From positions 1 through 64,000 of the forward strand of contig NW_020289992.1 in assembly GCF_003144245.1 (NCBI RefSeq): 64,000 bases of DNA. Reading direction: 5' to 3'. The translations under genes were made by a program, and so were the position numbers. The DNA is from Jaminaea rosea. Taxonomy: Eukaryota; Basidiomycota; Exobasidiomycetes; Microstromatales. Shown here piece after piece: positions 22,001-33,011 of the stretch (position 1 is the first letter of the stretch; the number at the start of each line of letters is the position of its first letter). The notes beneath the pieces were generated by a model. That model was not told the origin of the DNA. It saw only the letters and a list, made by a program, of their open reading frames with translations, and made no database searches.

Positions 22001-22560
22001 GGACTGGAGGACCAGCTGGGTGAGGAGCTGAGCGAGCTTGTTCTTGATGTCTGTATGCGTGGGCAGCGAGGGGCGTTAGCATATATTCACCTGCCACCAC
22101 GCGCCGCCACGCGCCGCCCGCTCACATGAAGCGCCGCGCTCGCCGCTGCCCGAAACGAATTCGCTGTCCAGATACGCCAGGACAGCTTCTTGAAGAAATG
22201 CTACAGCGCCAGCAGGATCTGAAGCAGCGGTGACGCTACGAGTGGGAGAGGAGCGCGGAGCGCATGGTCAGCTTGCCTCGCCTCGCCATGCCCCTGGCCT
22301 GCTCGCACGCGCGACACTCACTGATTCTCGAGAAATTCCGCAACGAGGTTAAGCCCAAACAACCTCTCTTGATCCCCGTACCGCGGCCCCGCTCCTCGCT
22401 CATCTCTCGCTGCATAGACGGCCCATCCCGCTTCCCAGCTCTCATGCGTAATCGTCTTGAGGTGCTCGAGGAAGCGCAGCGCCTCTTGTGGCAGCGCAGG
22501 GTCCGTTACCGCCGCCGGGTTCGAGGCGATCGAGACCGCCTGGACCAGCTGCTCCTCCAT
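19079..22560 (-). CDS. LOS1: Exportin-T (tRNA nuclear export karyopherin)
   Basis: Four exons (22560-22322, 22235-22126, 22050-20745, 20642-19079) join in phase to 1072 residues, normal for Los1/Xpot. Exportin-T binds RanGTP and mature tRNA in the nucleus and carries tRNA to the cytoplasm. Seen directly: the N-terminal [15 protein letters not shown] with the following HEAT-type helices, [14 protein letters not shown] at the exon 2/3 junction (the Ran-binding region of the family), [17 protein letters not shown], and the central [20 protein letters not shown] with FSRFVKE, a Los1 hallmark. Helical repeats run to the end. An acidic loop ([10 protein letters not shown]) lies mid-protein. One intron contains a TATGCTAAC-type branch site. 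It is the first gene of a minus-strand head-to-tail run. Confidence 0.92.
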
Positions 22561-23793
22561 TTGCGGGCGGGCAGCGAGGCAGGAGAGGTCGGTCAGGATC
22601 TATGCTATGCTATGCTACGCTGAGGCGATACGATGGGAAAGAGGGGATCTCGCGCGCGTGGAGGAAGGAAGCAAAGAAAGCATCCAATCGACGCCCGCCC
22701 GGCCGCCCGCCCGCCTCGCAAGCAACACTTCGCAAAACGGGGCGGCGGGCGGCGGGCGGCGGGCGAGGCGACTCGAGCCACGTGAGCCAGTCCGACTTCG
22801 CGCGCTCCTCCCAAGTCCAGAGGGGACGGAAGCAGCTACTTTCCACGTCCAGTAGCGATAACAAGAAGCGCAACTGCAATGCCAGCCCCGCAAAGACCCA
22901 AGACAGCACGCCAAAGCCGCGCTACCATGACGCTCTGATCGATTAGTGAGGCGATCTTGCCCGAGACAATTCGGACGGTAAAGAGCACCATTAACTCGTT
23001 CCTGACCCGAAATCGAGGAGGAAGAGCTTGTCAGGCCCAAAAGAGACGAGCAGAGGTGGCTACGAGGGTAACACTTTGCAGACCCAAACGATCGCCCCTT
23101 TCCAGACCTGAATGCGCTACCATCCGTTTCCAAACCCACAAAGCAGCACGTCCTGCCCTTCCCGAGCCCACAGAAAGCGCTGGTGCAGCTTTCCAGACCC
23201 AGAATGGGTACCGACAATCCAGAGAGGGAGCTGGGATAGCTTTCCAGCCCAAAAAGCGCATGACATCCCTCCGATCACCAGAAGAGCTTTCCAAACCCAC
23301 GTGAGGCACCTCCAGACCTTCCCAGACCGTAGAAGGGGCGCCCAACTCCTTTCCAAACCCTCAACAAGCACCAGCAACTCGATCAAGCCCCCGAACCGGA
23401 TCTTCGTCCCCTTCCCAGATCCTGAAGAAGGGATACGAAGACTTCCCAGCCCGGAAGTAGATGCCCGAGCTACGAACACTACGCTGCAAGCCTACCGACC
23501 CTTTCCGGACCCTGAGTAGGAGGAGAGAGGAGTGGTCAAGGAGAGGTGAAGTAAGGGCCAAGGGGGGCAGCACGGCCGTAACGCTGACGCGTTACGGCGT
23601 GCGACGCAAAGGACTACGAGCTCGAAGCTGGTGGCGAGGAACGCGGTCGACGTGAATGGTGCTCGTATTCGCTGGCTGGGAACGGTGAGTGGGGGACGGA
23701 CACTGAGAGAGAGGTAGAGATAGAGAAAGAGGTGGGACATTACGCTACGACTGCGCTACGCTACCACCGCGTCACCACCGCGGTACCATCGCG
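22561..23793. repeat. Intergenic gap with cluster 2 of CTTTCC-core repeats
   Basis: This 1.2-kb gap upstream of LOS1 has no gene. From about 22985 to 23525 it holds some 14 degenerate units with core CTTTCCAGACCCA (variants TTTCCAAACCC, TTCCCAGA), spaced irregularly at 25-60 bp. The upstream part (22740-22765) has a GGCGGGC tandem tract. The core resembles that of the 24-bp minisatellite at 17.8 kb, but the spacing and flanks differ. Confidence 0.7.
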
Positions 23794-25698
23794 CTACGCC
23801 CACTTTGCGGCAGCTCGCCTCCCCATGCCAGGCCCACGCTTCTTCTGCCTCTTGGCTTGCTCGCGCTCGCGCTTCTCCTTCGCACGCCCTCGCTGCGCCT
23901 CCAACCGCTTCTTCCACGTCGCTACGCGCTCCCGCACCTTCTCCTCTGTCAACTCGCTGCGACGCCTCCGCTTGTGCCCGCGCGTAAAGACAACCTCTGC
24001 TCCACGCGCCGCGTCCTGAAACCACTTGCGCACGGGCTCCTCGATCCGCTCCTTGCGCTTCTGGCTGAGATCGCGAGCCCCACGCGCAGCATCCTGCGCC
24101 CATCTGCGGACAGGCTCCTCGATGAGCTCCTTGTGCTTCTGCGTCAGATCGCGCGCTACGCTGCTCTCGCACACGCGCGCGTACAGTACCGCAGACCCGA
24201 CAGCCGCACGTCGCATGTGTAGCTGCGTGGCGCGCCGCATCTCCTCGTAGGCAGGACCGTGTTGTCGCTTGATATCCTCCCACTTGGCCGCAGCGCGGGC
24301 GTGCTGGCGTTTCGCGTCGGCGTAGAGGGACTCCAAGAACGGACGTACGACGTGCAGCCACAGCGCTTCCAGCTTTGCCTGCCAGTATGCCCACTCGTCC
24401 CGCGCCTCGGCCTGAACTCGATCCTTGCCGTACTTGAGGAAGGCAAACCCGTCCTCGACCCACTTGCCCCTCTTGCTGCTCTGCTGCTGGAGTAGCGCGC
24501 GCGGCTTGGAGAGGACCACGTCGACGTACTGGTGGTAGAGAGCCACGTCCGTTGATAGATTCTTGACCACGAGCGCTACATCTGTCGCCGTGGTGCGAGG
24601 CGTCGCCGCGGGGGGCTTGACTGCGATGGCCTTTGTTGAGGACCAGTCGGCCTTGGCGATGCGGGGAAAGGAGGCGAGGGGCGTGTTTGCGGGTGGCGTC
24701 GACGATGATGACGACGACGAGGAGGAGAACTCGCGCGCCGTGCCTTGCAAGTTGGGCAGCCCCAGCGCTGAAAGGGAGCGCGCGGCCATGAGCGGGAGAG
24801 CTGGGGTGACGAGCCAGAGTGCGCTGCCTAGCCCTACGACTGCAAAGAGCCAGCCGACGACGACAAAAAGAAGGGCCATGTTGCGCAGACGATTCTTGGG
24901 TGCGTCCGAGTGGTGTGATGCCGTACGCGATGACGGGCCAGCGTCTTGCTCTTCGTTCTCGCCACGCCTCGTCGACTGCGAGAGCCAGTGGAGGATCTTG
25001 CCGTGTACTCCAAAGTCGACGTCGGCGGTGGCGTACTTGTCGTGGAACTCGCGCTCGGGGGCGGTGGTTGCAGCAGCGAAGTCTTGGCCCGCTTGACCAG
25101 CAGCTGAGGATCCGCCATGGTAGTGTGGCGAGTCACGCGAGTCGCGCGACTCTACGGGACTCAGACCCTGGCTAGGCGGCGAGTTGGGGTCGGGAAAAGA
25201 GAAACTCGACTGCGTCATGTCGGTGAGGCGAGGCGGCGTTGTAGTCGCGGCGTCAAGCACAGCGCTTTGCGTCGTAGGGGTCTCGACCTCCTCCATGCTC
25301 AGCGTAGACTCGCCGAGGTAGCTCTGACGCAGGCGATTCACCGAGGGCGAGGTAGCGGCGGTGGCAGCCGCTACGGCGTTGTCGCGACCAGGGGTGGCCG
25401 TACCGGAGAGCCAGGACTGCGTGGCATTCGGGGCGGTCATACGTGTGTCGTCGTCACCACGACTGCTGGTCTCGCTCCCGTCGTCGCGGTCGATTAGTTC
25501 AAAGTCTTCCCCGTCGAGGCTAGAGATATCACTGAGCCCGGGATCCTCGAGGAGGGAGGGCGTCTGCGATGAAGGTGACGAGGCGAGAAGGTCGACGCCA
25601 GGCGAGAGTGGGCGACGCTGCGCATGCTGAGCGGCCATTGTTGTTAGGCTGCGCGCCGGTGCGTCGCTCTCGGGCGATGAGGAGAAGATGGACGACAT
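23794..25698 (-). CDS. Hypothetical single-pass membrane protein with helical C-terminus
   Basis: Single exon, 634 residues, family not recognised. Residues 1-265 are disordered and Ser/Thr/Pro-rich, with acidic patches. One strong transmembrane helix follows near residue 275 (LLFVVVGWLFAVVGLGSALWL). The C-terminal half is a long, very basic alpha-helical region. It contains a visible internal duplication: RDLTQKHKELIEEPVRRW and then RDLSQKRKERIEEPVRKW, each followed by a QDAARGA segment, with a 27-residue period. It ends in a Lys/Arg-rich tail (KKRGPGMGRRAAAKWA). The layout suggests an ER or nuclear-envelope anchored protein; this is inference. Both neighbouring gaps carry CTTTCC-core repeats. 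Confidence 0.75.
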   Translation of the reverse strand: MSSIFSSSPESDAPARSLTTMAAQHAQRRPLSPGVDLLASSPSSQTPSLLEDPGLSDISSLDGEDFELIDRDDGSETSSRGDDDTRMTAPNATQSWLSGTATPGRDNAVAAATAATSPSVNRLRQSYLGESTLSMEEVETPTTQSAVLDAATTTPPRLTDMTQSSFSFPDPNSPPSQGLSPVESRDSRDSPHYHGGSSAAGQAGQDFAAATTAPEREFHDKYATADVDFGVHGKILHWLSQSTRRGENEEQDAGPSSRTASHHSDAPKNRLRNMALLFVVVGWLFAVVGLGSALWLVTPALPLMAARSLSALGLPNLQGTAREFSSSSSSSSSTPPANTPLASFPRIAKADWSSTKAIAVKPPAATPRTTATDVALVVKNLSTDVALYHQYVDVVLSKPRALLQQQSSKRGKWVEDGFAFLKYGKDRVQAEARDEWAYWQAKLEALWLHVVRPFLESLYADAKRQHARAAAKWEDIKRQHGPAYEEMRRATQLHMRRAAVGSAVLYARVCESSVARDLTQKHKELIEEPVRRWAQDAARGARDLSQKRKERIEEPVRKWFQDAARGAEVVFTRGHKRRRRSELTEEKVRERVATWKKRLEAQRGRAKEKREREQAKRQKKRGPGMGRRAAAKWA

Positions 25699-26334
25699 CT
25701 GGGGCGCGGCGAGGATGAGGGTGAGGTGAGAGTGACGATGAGAGGGGATGAGGGGATGAGAGCGTTGCTTAGCATCCGTTTGCTGCCGGTCTCACCTTGT
25801 AGTTGCGCGCGCGATCAGATGCTAATCAAGCTGCTCAGCACCCACTGCTCTCTGGCTGGCGGCTTGCACGCCTACGCAAGGCTGAGCTGAGCGGTGTTGG
25901 TCTTGGTGTGTGTGTGTTGGACGGAAGAGCGTCGAGGGGTGCAAGAAGTAGAGAAGGAAAAGTGAGAGCCACAAGCGTATGTTCGATACGATGGTAATGG
26001 AGCAAAGTCAACCTGCGTTGCGTTGCCCGCACTCGAGCCCTCAACAAATTGCTGAGTCGCTGCTCTCGCGAGGGCGTCTCAGGACGGACGACGACGAGAG
26101 AGACAAGCGTTGGTTGCTGCCGGACCGCCTCGTCAGGCACAGGATCAGTCTGTCACGTTGCGCTCGAGCCACTTTAATTTCGCCGCCGTCATGACTACGA
26201 GGGGAGCCGGGGGCGGGGCGCGAAGCCGTGTTGCAGCAGGCACGGGAGATACCGCTCATCATTCCCGTCGAGCCACGCCATGAGAGCTAGCTATGGAGCA
26301 GCGAGCGCTCTGGGAGGGGATGACTTTAGCTTTG

Positions 26335-26625
26335 TCCCAATCAGAGCCTAAAAGCAAGGCTTCCAACACCAGAAAGGAGCAAAGCACCGACACTTTCCCG
26401 ACTAGAGACGAAATGCAACGCTTTCCAGCCCCAGCCCGAGAGTGAAGTCCAACGCAGGTGAAGCGATGACACTTTCCCAACTAGAGTCGCGACGTAAGGC
26501 TTTCCAGGCAGGAGCCATGAGCAAAGCAGCGAAGCACTGACCGCTTCCCAACCAACGTCGAAGCCCCAAGCTCTCCACACCTCAAGTCGCGCAGACACCG
26601 ATCCTTTCCAACCCACATGCGAAGA
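26335..26625. repeat. Intergenic cluster 3 of CTTTCC-core repeats
   Basis: About eight units with cores such as ACTTTCCCGACTAGA, GCTTTCCAGCCCC, ACTTTCCCAACTAGAG and CTTTCCAACCCA lie between the start of the membrane-protein gene and the 3' end of the DNA glycosylase gene. Two alternating unit types occur: one ends in ACTAGAG, like the 17.8-kb array, and the other in CAGCCC/CAACCC, like the 23-kb cluster. The rest of the gap (25699-26334) shows no gene. Confidence 0.65.
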
Positions 26626-26739
26626 GCTGCGGTGAGTGACTGCGCACGGTATGCTAGACAAGGCACGGAGCGAAGTGAGGCTGCAGCTTCCTACATCCGC
26701 CCTCTTGCTCGCGCCGCCCTCGTGCTCGCCGCGCGGCGC

Positions 26740-28012
26740 TCACGCATCGACAAGCGCCCACATGTACACGCTAGCCAGACTGCGGTACGGCCTCCACGTC
26801 TCCGCAAGGCTCTCCATCTCCGCCGCGCTCAGGTAGACGTTTCCCTTTGTCTTTGTCCCATTCTTGCGCGCATTGAGCTGTGCAGATGTGAGACCGCTTG
26901 AGGCTGGCAGTGCGGGTACTGTGGGTGTCTTGCTAGGTTCTTGGGAATGCTCGTCGAGCGTGGGCAGAGCGGCCAGATCTTCGCCGCCATCGATGGGCGC
27001 CTCCCCCTCCTGTACGGCCTGCACCACCTTCTCCTCCTCCTCGGGTAGCGCCTTTGCACTCTTGATGGCGGGCCCCTCCCTTCCACTAGCCCAAAGCAGT
27101 ACCATTCCCTTCTGCACCCCCAGGTCCCCCACGGGCAGCACGTCGGGGCGACGCAGTGCAAAAATGAGCAACATCTGCGCCGTCCAGACGCCTACGCCTT
27201 TAATGGCAACCAAAGTGCGGACGACGTCCTCCTCGTCCCGCATCGCCACGAGGGAGCGCACGTCCAGTCGTCCATCGGAGAAGCGACAAGCTATATCGCT
27301 CACGTAGCGCACCTTCTGCCCCGAGAGGCCCGCGCTGCGCAGAGTGGACTCGGAGGCGGAGCGTACCTGCAGTGGGGTGGGGAATGGCAACGCATCGCGA
27401 GGGAGGGTCTTGAAGTCTGGCTTTTCGGGAAGCCTGCGCGGTGAGACCAGAGAGCAGATCAAATCAGCGTACCGTTAACACGCGCCTTAATCTCTCGCGC
27501 CCCGCTACCCACTCTGGAAACCACAGGCGCGTAAACTTGTACAGAATCGCCCGCGCAGCAAGCCAGCTGACTTGCTGTCCTAGTATGCTAGTAACGAGCG
27601 TGCGGAACAGGTTGAGCTCCTTGCCGCCCTCACCTGAGATCTCCTCAAACACCTTGAGTGGAATACGCTCCACCAGCCGCTTGAAGCGCACATCTGCAGC
27701 CACGAGGTGCTCTTTGCCGTGCGCGAGGTCGAAGGGGAGAGAGGGCATGGCGATTGTTGTGCAGCGGGCGATCTCTTCTTCTGACAGCAGGGGGAGCTCC
27801 ACGTCTGGCTCACTGGGCTCTGACTTGGTCTTGGTCTTGCGCGCCTTTTTTGCGGGAGACGTAGAGGCAGGTGGAGGAGGAGCAGCAGCCGCGATCGCCG
27901 CCTCCTTCTTCTTTCCCGCCACTCCACTGCTCGCGTTGGCCGCTTTGGCTGGCTGGAAGGCCTGCGAGACAGTGCGCTTCGTGCCTGCGCCTGCTGAGCG
28001 CGTGGACACCAT
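26740..28012 (-). CDS. MAG1: DNA-3-methyladenine glycosylase (AlkA/Mag1 type, HhH-GPD)
   Basis: Base-excision repair enzyme that removes alkylated purines. Exon 1 (28012-27480) has a nuclear-style Lys/Ala-rich N-terminus (KKARKTKTK), then FKRLVERIP, LFRTLVTSILGQQVSW and LYKFTRLWFP. Exon 2 (27433-26740) has LPFPTPLQV, LRSAGLSGQKVRYVSDIA, the helix-hairpin-helix VAIKGVGVWTAQMLLIF and the catalytic-loop PVGDLGVQKG with its conserved Asp. The best-phased intron is only 46 nt with a GTTAAC donor, so this junction is the weak point. The result is 408 residues, longer than the family because of a disordered insert before YLSAAEMESLAETWRPYRSLA, the usual C-terminal helix. An upstream in-frame Met at 28147 could add 45 residues. 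Confidence 0.9.
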
Positions 28013-28335
28013 GATGGCGGCTGTGAGTCGTGAGCGGATCGTGATGAGGGCGTGGCGTGGCGTAGCGTCTCGCGGCGTGGCAAGGATGGACGGGAAGGAA
28101 GAAAGGCAAGAAGCAAATGCCGCTGCCGCTGCTGCAGGGCGGGGCATAGACTAGCGCGGGGGCGGCCCGATGCTCGATTTGGTTGGATGCACGTCAAGCT
28201 GCACGCCCGCGCACGGTCACGCATTAACGTTGAATGCTCAAGGATACATCATCGTCGTCGTCGTCGTCATCGTCATCGTCGATCTACAAAGACAGAGCAG
28301 CGCAGGACAGCGACCATCTCGCTTGCGGCACCGCC

Positions 28336-31300
28336 TCAGTGCTCACTCCGCGACGTGAACCGCGTAGCAGACCCGGCCTTGGCTGCCGCGCTACGAAAAG
28401 CTGCCGATGCTGCGCCTGCAGGGAGTATGCCATTTGCGCCGCCGCCATTGAGGGCGCGGTCCTTGGCCTTGGCCGTTGGAACGATCTTGCGACGAGTAGA
28501 GGAGGCGGAGGTGCGCCCGTTTGCTGCTGCTGCTGCTGCTGAGTGCGGGCCATTCGGGTGGGCTGATGAGCCATTGGATGCAGGCACGCCGTTGGCGGCG
28601 CCTGTTTTGTGGCCATTCGTAGTTGTGGCGTGGGCTCCATTGATTGCTGGTGGGGAGCCAGCGGCGAAGAGGGAGGCGGACGGAGGAGAGGCAGATGTAG
28701 CCGCCGACGTCGGCTTCTTGGCCTTCTTCGCAGTCTTCTTGGCAGCCGCTGCAACCCCATTCCCGTCGCTCGCTCCGCTATTCGCCGCACTCTTCCTACC
28801 CGGCTTGACGGCCCCATTGCTGTTGGCCTTCGCTGGTGCTGTGCTCGCCGCCGTCCCCCTGCTAGCCGCCTTGGCACTACCCGGCCTCACCTTGCCACCA
28901 GCCTGGGCCGCACTCCTCGACTTGGAGCGCGAGCGCGAGCGCGACCCATTCTCCCGCGACTCATCAGCATCCTCCCACTCCTCCGCGTCGCCCTTGACGA
29001 CCGCCAACTCATCGCGCACCTCCTCTTCCTCCTGCCTCTCTCTCTCATGCGCCGTCAATCCGGGAGTAACAGACGCGCTCCCACTCGCACTGCCGCGGCC
29101 GCTCCCGCTCCCGCTCGCACTCCCGCTCATAGGCGTCAACGAGATACCGCGAGCCATCGCATCCTCCTCGTGCTTCTTCCTCAGCCTCCTGATCCTCGCA
29201 CTCTCCGCATTCTTGTCCCTGCGCATCCTCGCCTTCTCCTCCAGCTCCGCACCCGAGTAGACGTAGCGATGCTTGCTCGCCTCGTCCACATCGCGCGCGT
29301 CGATCGGTCTGCCGTCAGCGAGGAAGAACTTGGTACCGGGTGGATAGTCGCCTACGCGGATGGCGCCTCGTGCTTCGCGATTCGCAGGGTTGTAGCGCAC
29401 GGGCTGGCCGTCCTTGCCTATGTCTGGCTTGCCGAGGGGCCACAGCGGGATGCCGCCTGGTCCGAGGGGCTTTGACTGGAATCTAGGGGCCGGAGCAGAG
29501 GAAAGACGGATGGACATGGGTTGCATGCGTCGGCGAGCCACGTAAGGGACCTTGCGCGTGCGTGAGAGCTTGCCCGTCGTGATCTCGGCGCCCTTGCCCT
29601 TGTCGAGGCGAGACTGCGCGTTCCCCTCGCCATCGGCCAGCTCGTCCACGTCCGAGTCATCTACGTAGCTGCGTCGAGGCTTCTGGCGCCGCGACGAGCG
29701 GCGTGCTGCGTTGGCGCTGCCATTGTTGGTGAGTACGGGCTGCACCACCACCTCGATGTCGTCTGCCTCGCCATCCGTGTTCAGATCAGAGGCCAGCTCA
29801 TTCAACTCCTCGCTGTTCTCTCCGTCGTCCACCGTTACCCAACTAGTGTCCGCCTCTCTCGCAGCAAACCGCCCTCCCAGCGCCTGAGCGAGGAGACGTC
29901 CCGCCGCGTCACTCGAGAGAGGGCCGGGCATGGCTGGCAGCCCATTCGCGTGGCGTGGTTTCGATGAGGAGGGAGCAGAGGACGATGCGGTGGAAGTCGA
30001 AGACGTCGAGGCGCGGTTTTGCGCCGATGCGGCCACAGAGGAGAGGACATTGCTCGCCAGCGTGGTGTCAATGGGGGCTCCACGCCTGGCCCGGAGAGAG
30101 GGGATGGCGGGAGGGGCGAGCGGGGCTGCGATGGCTGGAAGTGCGGGCGTCGTTGCGTTTGCGCTGCTGTTGGTTGGCTTGGAAGTCGTGGCGATACTCG
30201 CGCCTGCTGTGCCGTTCGTCTTCCCTGTACCGGCCACGCCATTCGTCCGCGGGACCTTTTCACGACTCGTCGTCGCACTCTTCGCGCCCTTGCCCTGCTG
30301 CTGCTGACCGTACTGCTCCCTCTCCGCGCTCTCATCGGCCTCAGTCCTGACTCTCTTCCTCGGCGGGCTATTCGTAAGCACCACAGGCTCCTGCGAAGTA
30401 GGCTGCAAGGAGCGGCGTGGCCTGCTCTCACTAGGACCAGGTGTCGCGTCAAGCTCTGCACGTGTGCGCTTGGGCGCAGCGCTCCCCTTCGTCGTCGTCG
30501 TCGCTTTCTGACCAGCCGCCGCCGCCGCGAGACTGCTCTGTTGTGCAGCCCTGCTGGCAGTCGACTTCTTGGCGTGAATGAGCTTCTTTGCCGTAGTACG
30601 CTTGGCCAGTGAAGAGGAAGAGGAGGAAGTGGAGCGCGCAGCGGGCGCTGGACTGCTGGCTGAACTCGCAGGTCCTGAGCTGCCATTGGCGTTCTGCCCC
30701 TTCTTCCCACCGAGCACGCCGCAGCAGTTTGGCGCTCCACAGTAGCAGCGCTCCTTGATCACAGGGGCTGGTGCCGCTGCCGCCACTTGCTTGCCCATAT
30801 TCGCGAATGCTGACCACCCATAGTCGTACGTCAACTCCTCGCCTGGTGCGATATCCCGCAGCGCGAAGAGCCCCACCTGGAACTCGGCCGTGCGCTCCTC
30901 GTCTGTGCCGCAGACCAGCCACTTCTCAATGTAGCAGTTTGGGTTGCACGAGTGATTGGCGAAGCGCGTGATGTTGCCGCGTAGCCCGCCGTCCAGCACC
31001 TCTCCGGCTGCGGCGTCGTAGTCGAGGAAGTAGAAGTTGCCACTGCGCGTGCGAGACGTGGTGAAGGGGAGGAGCGTCAGTCAAGCAGGCGCCGCTCGGT
31101 GTGGCCTACCCGGGGCGCCGCGCACTCACGCATCCTTGTAGTACTCATTCACACGCCTCGCCGCCTCGGCCAGATTGATGACCTCGCCACGATACTCGTC
31201 CACCAACCCACCCTCCTTGATCGCATCGAGCGTCTTCAGCCCAAAGCCGCGCTCCCCATACCAAGCCACATCGCACCTCGCGCGCGGCCTCTTGCCCAAG

Positions 31301-33011
31301 CTCACATTCGTGCAGCGCTCCCCGCACGGGCACACCTTTGGATTGCACACGAACTGCAAGATGCGATTCAGGCAGTCGTCCCCGCAGTTGGAGCTCGGGT
31401 CGCACTGGCAGAGGGGCAGCTCGCCGTTGAGCTTAGGACGGGAAGTGTACCTGTTGCGGTCGATCTGCCTGTAAGGGGGAGGTTTGCGCTTGGCGTCTAG
31501 GCGGGCGCGAAGGGCGGAAGACTGCTCGAGGAGGGGTGGGGGGAGGGAGAACTCGCGCGTGCCTGTGAGGAGGTCGCGACCGAAATGGACTGGTTCGGGA
31601 AAGGCGGGCTCGCTGATGGGCTCGAGGACGCCGCGAGCTGAAAGGCGACCCTGTGCACGCGGGGGGGGAATGACGATCAGCGTTGCGCTCGCCTTCTCGC
31701 ACTCTCGCACAACGCTGCGCACATTCCTAATGGCGCCGTTGGAGCCGTCAATCTTGAAATCGGGCGAGTAGAGGCCGGCTGTCAAGAATACCTGCTCGCG
31801 CGGCGCGAGGGAGGAGCAATGTCAGTCGGCGACAACACTCAGTCTCTGCTCGCGAGCGCGCGCACCTTGCGCTTCCACTTGGGTACAAGAGCTGCGCGCT
31901 TCTTGCCCATGCTCTTGGCGGTAGGTGCAGCGACTGCCCTACTCGTGCTGGCAGTAGGTACTGGATCCGAGCTGGGCGCCTCGTCGTCGCTACTGTCGGT
32001 GATCTCGAGGAGGGGTGAGGAAAGGCCAGAGGAATCCGAGGTAGAGGGGGGAGGAGGTGCAATTGCAGAGACGGTTCGTTGACTGGCGCGACGTGAGTGT
32101 GCGGGCGCCGCGGGGGCGCGTGCGGTTGCGGTAGGGCTGGAGGACAATGCAGGATGCGGGATAGTAGAAGACGATGCTAGCGCTGATGCTCGTCCGCGAA
32201 TAACCTTGGTCGCCGTGTGCGCAGATGAAGACGTCGATGCTGATGGGGTGGCTGCCAATGCGGAAACTCTACCTCTGGTAACGCGCGAGGGAGGTGGCAT
32301 GGCGTCGACCGCCTTGCGTGCTGGCTCGCTGGCTCTGCGCTGAAGAGGAGCCGACTTCGCACTCGCTGTCGGCTTGCTCTCATCTCCTTGTATGCGTGCC
32401 AGCAGCTGGGAAGTGCGCCTCGCCCCACGCCCGCCCGTAATGATATTGTCCTCGTCTATGTCTGCGGTCGAGCCGGGAGGAGAGCACCAACGCAGCATCG
32501 TCTCTACTGTTCCGCGCTTGCGTACGAAGCGAGGCTTGGGCGGTGAGGTCGAGGGTGACGCAGACGTAGAAAGAGTGGCGGGGGCCAGCACAGAGGGTGG
32601 CTTGGTCTCTTGCTCGTCCTCCTCCTCCTCCTCTTCGTCACTGATCTCCTCGCTGCGAGACCTTTTCCTCTCCCTCTCGCTCACGCGCACCTGCACCTGC
32701 ACCTGCACACGACGTCGTGATGGCGTTTGCGGAGACGCGGAGCCAGAAGGGCGTGGTTTGCGTCGATATCGCGCTTCTTGCTCATCCCCTTCGATGGCTT
32801 TTTGAGTGCGATGATCTCCGCGTTTCGGCCGGTCGACGATGAGGCTACTGCTCTGCGGTGATGCTGATGTGGCTGTTGCTGCCGTCGTCGTCGCCGTCGA
32901 TGCTGGTGCTGATGCGCGAGGCTTGCGAATGTGATGCTGAGCAATGACGCCGACGCCGCCGACGCCGCCAACGCCGCTCGACGACATCGACGCTCGTGGT
33001 TGCGGTCTCAT
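28336..33011 (-). CDS. ASH1-type histone H3K36 methyltransferase (AWS-SET-post-SET)
   Basis: Three exons (33011-31866, 31791-31130, 31042-28336) give 1504 residues. The AWS domain lies near residues 510-560 (CQCDPSSNCGDDCLNR, CNPKVCPCGERCTN). SET follows: GERGFGLKTLDAIKEGG, DEYRGEVI, GNITRFANHSCNPNC near 636, and GEELTYDYGW. Post-SET is CYCGAPNCCGVLGGKK near 700-712. This order, and the LRGNITRFANHSC context, fit the fungal ASH1/KMT2H group better than SET2, because no WW or SRI domain is seen. It would methylate H3K36, largely at silent or facultative chromatin. The first 380 and last 790 residues are disordered, Ser/Ala-rich and carry basic patches. The very long C-tail is unusual. Long antisense open frames across the tail are composition artefacts. 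Confidence 0.9.

Noticed and set aside
28052-29475. Long plus-strand open frames (up to 402 codons) antisense to the methyltransferase tail
   Set aside because: Composition artefact of Ser/Ala-rich GC-rich coding DNA on the other strand; no domain, start context or splice logic.
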